This document shows, one piece after another, positions 58,423 to 64,000 of a DNA stretch of 64,000 nt; position 1 is the first letter of the stretch; each line of letters opens with the position of its first letter. Made by a program: the position numbers and the translations under genes. Origin of the DNA: Trichomonas vaginalis G3 (lineage: Eukaryota; Parabasalia; Trichomonadida; Trichomonadidae); NCBI RefSeq assembly GCF_026262505.1, contig NC_067208.1:18237962-18301961 (forward strand), given 5' to 3'. The notes under the pieces are model-generated. The model worked only from the letters and a program-made list of their open reading frames with translations. It was not told the DNA's origin and made no database searches.

Positions 58423-58449
58423 ATAGATATTTTTATCTGAAGTAAATAC

Positions 58450-60020
58450 ATGCAGAACGAACAGTTAAACGAATTTACTCCAGCAGAGCATATTCATCAG
58501 ATTCGCTCATATTTCGATATCATAGACAATGCAGTTCAAATTGGTGACACTAATAGAAAATATTCTGACGCAAAGATTCCATCACAACCTGGAACTGCTA
58601 AAGATAACACATGGGTAACATTCAATCTCTCACCTCCTGGTGAAAATATGTTGGACCTTTACAATACATTCATTACGTATAAAATGGAAGGTCAATTTAT
58701 TGTAGATAAAGAAATTGGTTCAGGTTCCAATAAAACAAACCCACCAGGATTTTGGATTGGTTTCGATGACGCTTTCTATGCAGTTGCTGGATATCAAATC
58801 CTTGCAAATGGTCGTATCGTATATTCTCAAGACAACGCAAGAGAAGAAGCATATATAACTTCAAACTCACAAACTACCGAACAAATAAAGAAAGTAGATG
58901 TTTTCTCAAAGACTCGACATGAAGATGTATGGAGTCATTCGGGAACATGCAGAACAGGACAAATTGTTAGTGGTCCAATTACAGCAGGAAAATCATTTGA
59001 TTTTAAGCTTCGTTTAAGAATTCCTGTTAGAAGATTCCTTCCATTAGAAGCTATTCGATTTATTCCAGCTTTTGCAGGAAACATTCAGCTTAAAGTAAAG
59101 TTCAGTAGCGACGCCTTACAATGCACATCTATATCTGTAAATGATATCATTGCTTTCAATCCAACTCTTAAAGTTGCATTTGCTTCAGATTCAAATCCAC
59201 CGACAAATAAATTTGTTCCATGGAATGAACCATTCACTATGATAACGAAGGCAGTAGAAGCTAGTGGAACAGTTACTATTACAACTGTAACCCAGCAACT
59301 ATTTCGAACAAAGATGGATTTTAATGAATGTTTCATTCATCCAAAGTCATTCTCTTTAGACCCTAACATTTATACAGAACTTGTAGAACATTATACAAAC
59401 GAGGCTTTATGTTTTCCTGTTAAAGTTATGGATTGGATTCCTATGGACGGTTCATTCTCAAAGAATACAGATAGTTCAAGTGCAACATTTACAGCAGCTT
59501 ATACGCCTATTAATGTTAAAAGTATTTGGGCACTATTTAGAAAGAAAGACAACTATTATGTTAATTTTGAGAACCCTAAGTTTAAATATCTTCAGCTTTC
59601 CATGGGAGCTTATGGAAATATGCCTGCAGAACCTGAAAAATCATATGGACCTGTATTTTATGAAATGGTTGCGAACGCTGCAATACAAACAATGATATGA
59701 TAGGATTTAATGAAGATGTTATGAGGTCATTGGTGGATGATGGTAGTGTGGAACATAAATGGGATAGCTATGACAACACACATTTCTTATGTGGTTTTCC
59801 AACAGAAGTGGACTTTTGCTTCCAGCAAGGTCAAACATCTACTGCTCCAATAACATACAAATTGTCTGTTAAAGGACCTATTGAACTAGCAACTGAAAAT
59901 GTACCAAAGCCACTTATTGGATTTATGAGGGATTGTTGCTTTGCCATTCAGGTGACAGTCAGGCATCCCATAATAAGATTAGATGACTATAACTTAGCTA
60001 CGGACGACAGTGAGGAATAA
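58450..60020 (+). pseudogene. Major capsid protein, double jelly-roll (E, broken)
   Basis: About 520 codons. KLRLRIPVRRFLPLEAIRFI and FAGNIQLKVKFSS match the B capsid at 28635. The second half is beta-rich and ends with PLIGFMRDCCFAIQVTVRHP. Two jelly-roll halves are expected for this family. TTTTTATCT lies 11 bases before the ATG. It looks broken (one break). Confidence 0.8.
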
Positions 60021-60050
60021 AGGATGAACGTTTATTTTTAAAGCTTATAA

Positions 60051-60389
60051 ATGAGTTCTTCATCAAGCTCTCGTGAACCTTCACCATCTATGAAACAAAC
60101 TTTACCAAACGATTATGGAGCACCTATTGAATATTTCTTACGAGCTGCACAATGGCAAAGAGCAGTCTCACCAAGGTTAGGTGTTCCACCAGCTCCTGTC
60201 AAAAATAGCATTTGGTCAAGTCCTTATATAAGATATGGTCTCCCACTAGGTTTGCTAGCTACAGCAGGAGCAGTTATGATGTTGAAAAGAAATAAAGCAA
60301 ATGTTGTAAATAATACTGAAGTAGCTGAAGTTAAACAAACTCCAACACCTTCGCCAAAACCACGCCTTCACAAGCAAAACCTTCAATGA
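60051..60389 (+). CDS. Single-span membrane protein with Pro-rich tail
   Basis: 112 residues as read. A Ser-rich start, then one hydrophobic span (YGLPLGLLATAGAVMML, about residues 62-80), a basic stop-transfer (KRNK) and a Pro/Thr/Lys tail whose composition continues to about 60508. Follows the capsid gene by 30 bases. It looks broken (one break). A virion membrane protein is possible. Confidence 0.5.
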   Translation: MSSSSSSREPSPSMKQTLPNDYGAPIEYFLRAAQWQRAVSPRLGVPPAPVKNSIWSSPYIRYGLPLGLLATAGAVMMLKRNKANVVNNTEVAEVKQTPTPSPKPRLHKQNLQ

Positions 60390-60556
60390 CTCCTGAACCT
60401 ATGGAAGTACAAACTCCTGTTCAAAAGTCAACTCCTAAACCGACTCCAACATTTAAACCAGAACCTACTCCTCAAATAAATCGTAAAACTCCTGCGTTTC
60501 CTTACTGAAAAAATAACGTTATTTTTATTTAATATTAAAATTTTTATTTGATTGAA

Positions 60557-60790
60557 ATGACAAATAAAGTCACTGAAGCAATGAAACAAAAGTTTTTGGT
60601 AGAATACATTAAATCAGGAACTATTCCAGAAGGTTTTTACATTCATACTATGAAGGATGGTAGAGTTCAGTTTAGAAAGATAAAGCAACCATTAGATAAA
60701 GAAGGAATTAGAAAGATTAAACTTCATGAGGACAACATTGCTGAACTTAAGAAGAAGTTAGAAGAGTTGGAGAAAGGAAGAGAGTTATAA
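60557..60790 (+). CDS. Small KDG-domain protein (E)
   Basis: 77 residues from MTNKVTEAMKQ. GFYIHTMKDGRVQFRKIKQPL is the third copy of the small beta pattern seen at 15656 and 57988, here alone with a C-terminal coiled coil (IAELKKKLEELEKGR). TTTTTATTTGATTGAA is the leader. Unknown function. Confidence 0.5.
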   Translation: MTNKVTEAMKQKFLVEYIKSGTIPEGFYIHTMKDGRVQFRKIKQPLDKEGIRKIKLHEDNIAELKKKLEELEKGREL

Positions 60791-60831
60791 AGCAATGAAT
60801 TCAACAGGGTGAAAAAACAGGTGAAAAAAGA

Positions 60832-60845
60832 GGTGAGATCTCACC
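60832..60845. repeat. GGTGAGATCTCACC palindrome, site 5
   Basis: Preceded by GGGTGAAAAAACAGGTGAAAA direct repeats after the 60557 gene stop. The mirror of site 1 in the left inverted repeat. Confidence 0.85.
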
Positions 60846-60956
60846 ACTTCACCTAAATTTATTTTTTGCGCTATGTTTTCATACGTGTGAGGGTGGTGAT
60901 ATCATTAATTTTTAAGTTTATTTTTTATTTTACTGAAAATTTTTATTTGGATGTAA

Positions 60957-61241
60957 ATGACAGAACAAAAGCAACTCATTCGAATTCCACAGTATAACAA
61001 ACATACATTTAAACATTTATTCTTCCTTCCTGAGCATAACATGTTCTTTCAAATACATCCGAGACCAGTTGACTTTTCATTGACTGTGTATAAAGATAGA
61101 AATAGTTATATCATTAAACCATACGATGACGAAGGTAAGTTATGTAAATTGTACGTTAAGAAGTTAGAGAAAGTTTATGGCTTCAAGTATGACTACAATA
61201 GGGTTAACACTGATGATGAAGATATTGAGGAAAATTTATGA
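60957..61241 (+). CDS. Terminal-repeat gene, right copy
   Basis: 94 residues (MTEQKQLIRIPQYNKHTF). The paralogue of 40184 in the other inverted repeat, with the same strand order (FKHLFFLPEHNMFFQI, FSLTVYKD) and an acidic end (TDDEDIEENL), but less than half identical. A leader GTATGAAAACATAGC and a T run are shared with the left copy. Function unknown. Confidence 0.6.
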   Translation: MTEQKQLIRIPQYNKHTFKHLFFLPEHNMFFQIHPRPVDFSLTVYKDRNSYIIKPYDDEGKLCKLYVKKLEKVYGFKYDYNRVNTDDEDIEENL

Positions 61242-61560
61242 GAACATTAGTGAAGTCGTTAGTGAGAACGATAGTGAGAACGTTTATTTTTTACATTAGT
61301 GAGTTCGTTAGTGAAGTGGTTGGCGGCTTTGTAAAGTGTCAAATTCACAAGTATTGGGTAAGGTGGAACGCAGTGCCGCCGTACCCATGACTTGTATACT
61401 AACTAATAAAAATAATATAATGAATTTATTTATTCGTATAATAGCAGTAATAAGTCGATTATTCACTTCTACTTCTGAGATTTGAATTTAATTTCGACAG
61501 AAAAAGAGATTCAAGAGGAAAATACTAGGGGATACAAACAGCCACCATGACAGGATTATT

Positions 61561-62662
61561 ATGGAGCCAAGTTGTATTTTTGTTACATTCTTGATGAATG
61601 AGTATGATATAGAGATTGATTTAGATTATTGTGGAGAATATAATAATCTTGAAGCATTTTTAGTTTATTTCGACCAATCTAATGATGTTGACAAATGCTT
61701 TATTTATTCTCCGATGTTTAATATTCCATCTCTTTTCGAATTATTCATTTCGCTTGGTGCAGACATCAATGGAAAAGATAAAAATGGCATAACAGCTTTT
61801 CATCAGGTATCATTAAGAAATAATAAAAAGGCAGCCGAATTACTTCTTTCACATGGTGCAAATGTCAATGGAAAATGTTATGACAACAAAACAGCTCTTC
61901 ATTTTGCAGCAATTAATAATTGTATAGAAATATCTGAACTTCTTCTTTCACATGGCGCAAATATCAATGAAAAAGATTTTGATGAAAAAACTCCTTTTGG
62001 TTATGCCATGATTTATAATTGTAAAGAAATAATTAAACTTCTTCTTTCACATGGTGCAAATCCCAATGAAATAATTAATGAGGAATGTACAGCTCTTTTC
62101 TATTCTTTGTTCAATGATGATAAAGAAATAACTGAACTTCTTCTTTCACATGGTGCAAATGCCAATGAAAAAATGAATGATGAAAATACAGCTCTTCATT
62201 TTGCCTCGATACGCGGAAATAAAGAAATAGTTGAACTTTTTCTTTTGCATGGGGCAAATATTAATGAAAAAAATTGCGATGAACTAACAGCTCTTCATCT
62301 TGCAACAAACTCTGAACACAAAAAAATTGTTGAACTTCTTCTCTCCCACGGTGCAAGTATCGATGAAAAAAAATATTAACGGGCAAACACCTCTCTTTTT
62401 TGCAGTTCATAACAAATCTATAGAAATAGTCGAACTTCTCCTTTCACATGGAGCCAACATTAATGCAAAAGATCTATTTGGAAACACACCCATTTTTCAA
62501 GCACTATATTTTAGTGAATTAGATATGATCGAGTTTCTTATTTCACACGGTGCAAATATTAATGAAACAAATAACAATGGAGAAACACTTCTTGATTGTG
62601 CAATTTCTATTAATAATGCAGAATTAATCGAATTTCTTCATTCACATAACTCAAAGAGTTAA
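61561..62662 (+). pseudogene. DUF3447-type ankyrin repeat protein, 5' truncated and frameshifted
   Basis: A host multigene family in trichomonads. From 61585 it reads FVTFLMNEYDIEIDLDYCGEYNNLEAF, which in family members lies about 200 residues in, so the N-terminal DUF3447 part is missing. The ATG at 61561 and a few residues after it do not fit the family. About nine 33-residue ankyrin repeats follow (ELLLSHGANINEKD pattern). The frame changes at an A8 run near 62366-62373, after which the repeats continue to SHNSKS and the stop at 62660. Ankyrin repeats bind proteins. One frameshift at a homopolymer could be a sequencing error, but the 5' loss is real in this window and adjoins element E. 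Confidence 0.85.
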
Positions 62663-62674
62663 ATCTACAACAAC

Positions 62675-62732
62675 AAAAAAAAAGGTATTGGGGCTTCCAG
62701 GCGCGTTGCGCCCTCTAGCCCCGAAGATGTTT
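62675..62732 (+). repeat. Terminal inverted repeat of element D
   Basis: GGTATT, GGGGCT arm, inner hairpin at 62700-62712 (GGCGC-GTT-GCGCC), AGCCCC, GATGTTT. The same subtype as C; A and B have GGCAC-TTC-GTGCC. Confidence 0.92.
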
Positions 62733-62763
62733 AGTATAAAACCGCTTTTTAACTTCACTTAAA

Positions 62764-64000
62764 ATGCCACGTAAGCTACGTAAGAATATACGTAAGAGGA
62801 AGAGAGCATTGAAACATCCAATAGTAAGACTAACACCACAACAACAGTTGCAACAACAAATGCTGAATGACCCCACTATGTTGCAACAAATGTCAAGCAA
62901 TCCTATGCTTTTAAACCGAGTCATTGGTGCACAGAGTGGAGGTTTAAGAGCGGCACTTTTAGCGAAAATGGCAGGCTATGGTGGAGCTGCAGACGGAACA
63001 GCATATAACCCTCAAAGTCAAATGAATTTGAGTTCACTCAAAAATCAAATATCAGATGTCAAAAAGTCAAACATAGACATACAGAAGCAAATAAGTGAAA
63101 ACGAAAAGAAACTAGAATATGACAGACACACAAAGAAACTCAATGAGTTAAACGTAGAGAAAAAGAAGAAAGAAGAACAACTGAAAGAACTAAGTACAGA
63201 GGAATATGCGAAAAAAGTGTCAGAAAAAGCAGCAGAAGTAGCAAAAATGGAACAAGATGTCATAAATTTGAAAAACCATACTACTCAATATAAAGTACTG
63301 AAAGATGAAGAGATAAAACAAAAAGCCCTGAAGACATATATGGATAGCGATGAGTATAAAAAAGAAGTTGAAGCAAATGTAAAGGCAGAAAAACTTTTAC
63401 AGTTGCAAAACCAAACCGTACAGTATGAAAACTTAGCACAAGAAAGTAAAAATAACGACGCAGCCATGCAAAAGGCAATGAAAAGCGCAGAATATATAAA
63501 AGCTAACAATGACTGGTTAGATGCCCAAGCCAACGCTAAAGCAGCCCAGCTTATAGGGTCAATAAGGACAAAAATACAAGCGGATGAAGACAGTTCAAAT
63601 GAAGCTTTAACAAATGCTGACTTTAAGAACGCCTTCGAAGATCTTCATAGTAAGGTGAAACAAGTGAACGACTTCTCATCTGGAAAGAAACTGAAGTCTG
63701 AAGGTTTCGACAAAGAGTTAAGAGAAGTAGCACAAAATATGACGAAAATAACAGATGCAGCAACGAGACAGGCAGTTCAAAGTGCCTATGACGCCGTTAG
63801 AGCAACTGTTGTGAAAAGTCAAGAAAAAGAGTTACAACAGACCAAAACAGACCTAGTAAATGCTTTCTTAAAAACGAAAAGTCAGGTAGGACATTACGCT
63901 GCAGATGGAACATATGTGCCAGCTGGTGGAACTTATATACCAGCTGGTGGAACTTATATACTAGCTAGTGGAACTTATATACCACCAAACCCTCCAAGAG
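62764..64000 (+). CDS. 5' part of the 1127-residue coiled-coil protein gene (element D)
   Basis: Open from the ATG at 62764 to the window edge (412 codons) without a stop. The basic start, the Gln/Met-rich segment, the long Lys/Glu coiled coil and the PAGGTYIPAGG repeats at 63905-63985 match the B gene almost residue for residue. This copy looks intact as far as visible. Confidence 0.88.
   Translation, partial: MPRKLRKNIRKRKRALKHPIVRLTPQQQLQQQMLNDPTMLQQMSSNPMLLNRVIGAQSGGLRAALLAKMAGYGGAADGTAYNPQSQMNLSSLKNQISDVKKSNIDIQKQISENEKKLEYDRHTKKLNELNVEKKKKEEQLKELSTEEYAKKVSEKAAEVAKMEQDVINLKNHTTQYKVLKDEEIKQKALKTYMDSDEYKKEVEANVKAEKLLQLQNQTVQYENLAQESKNNDAAMQKAMKSAEYIKANNDWLDAQANAKAAQLIGSIRTKIQADEDSSNEALTNADFKNAFEDLHSKVKQVNDFSSGKKLKSEGFDKELREVAQNMTKITDAATRQAVQSAYDAVRATVVKSQEKELQQTKTDLVNAFLKTKSQVGHYAADGTYVPAGGTYIPAGGTYILASGTYIPPNPPR

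Larger units (their letters stand above)
40002..61404 (+). mobile_element. Polinton element E, second family, both ends present, 21.4 kb
   Basis: Bounded by inverted repeats starting AGTTAGTATACAAG and ending in its complement, with about 0.65 kb of inverted similarity that includes a gene at each end. Parts: Gly/Ala-rich structural protein, structural protein, packaging ATPase, minor capsid candidate, fibre genes, integrase, two KilA-N genes, long PolB, a second structural protein, major capsid and small genes. The left flank is element C; the right flank is not C, and no target duplication is seen, so one flank has been rearranged. It looks broken in several genes (about a dozen breaks). 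It is far from B at protein level, so the families parted long ago, but its repeats still match well. Confidence 0.92.
60779..61404 (-). repeat. Right long terminal inverted repeat of element E
   Basis: The inverse of 40002-40675: matching outer 70 bases, a gene (60957) and an inner block with palindrome site 5. Short GTTAGTGA/GTTCGTTAGTGA repeats at 61245-61320. The right flank from 61405 is host-like. Confidence 0.85.
62675..64000 (+). mobile_element. Polinton element D, partial, left end
   Basis: It starts 13 bases after the ankyrin stop codon with an A9 run and the terminal repeat in its GGCGC-GTT-GCGCC form. The 1127-residue gene starts only about 30 bases after the repeat, so the 300-base leader seen in B and C is missing. 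It continues beyond the right edge. AACAAC at 62669-62674 is the candidate target duplication. Very close to B in sequence. Confidence 0.92.

Noticed and set aside
1-64000. tRNA, rRNA or other structured RNA genes
   Set aside because: No cloverleaf, rRNA-like or snRNA-like stretch was recognised by eye; a dedicated search would be needed to exclude small RNAs.

Overview
Organism. The window looks like nuclear DNA of a trichomonad, most probably Trichomonas vaginalis or a close relative. It is AT-rich, its genes have no introns, and it carries a DUF3447-type ankyrin protein, a BspA-like leucine-rich repeat fragment, a kexin-like subtilisin, a type II pantothenate kinase, an IS481-like DDE transposase and, above all, several large Polinton (Maverick) elements. 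This mix is typical of that genome. The species call is inference; no database was searched.

Layout. About 80% of the window is Polinton DNA. Element A (1-2582) is the end of a copy that continues to the left. Host DNA follows (2583-9957) with a decayed IS481-like transposase, a subtilisin gene and a frameshifted pantothenate kinase. Element B (9958-35043, 25.1 kb) has both ends and a 6-bp target duplication, CATTGA. Host DNA follows (35044-39308) with two paralogous seven-segment membrane protein genes, a BspA-like remnant and the 3' end of a third paralogue, which is cut by element C. Element C (39309 to about 40001) is only a stub, interrupted by element E (40002-61404, 21.4 kb), a Polinton of a clearly different family with long inverted repeats. 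A 5'-truncated, frameshifted ankyrin gene (61561-62662) lies between E and element D (62675 to the window end), which shares its end and first gene with B and C.

How the element genes fit together. B and E each carry a Polinton core: retroviral-type integrase, protein-primed type B DNA polymerase, FtsK/HerA-type packaging ATPase, double jelly-roll major capsid protein, a candidate minor capsid protein, small Gly/Ala-rich amphipathic proteins and a phage-type tail fibre. B adds an SF3 helicase, a Dam-like adenine methyltransferase and an HNH endonuclease-like gene. E adds a second KilA-N gene and longer polymerase coding. A KilA-N plus T5orf172 gene is nearly identical in B and E, although the elements are otherwise very diverged, which suggests recent cargo exchange. 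B and E both look broken in several genes (roughly eight breaks in B and a dozen in E) and are treated as fossils.

Most interesting signals. (1) Element E has five copies of a perfect palindrome, GGTGAGATCTCACC, flanked by GGTGAAAAA repeats, each between genes; element A has a diverged version with the same layout. (2) The A/B/C/D terminal repeats contain a hairpin whose stem changes in a compensatory way between subtypes. (3) GC-rich paired micro-hairpins occur in E, some of them inside coding frames. (4) A TTTTTAT(C/T) motif lies 8-11 bases before many element genes in both families.
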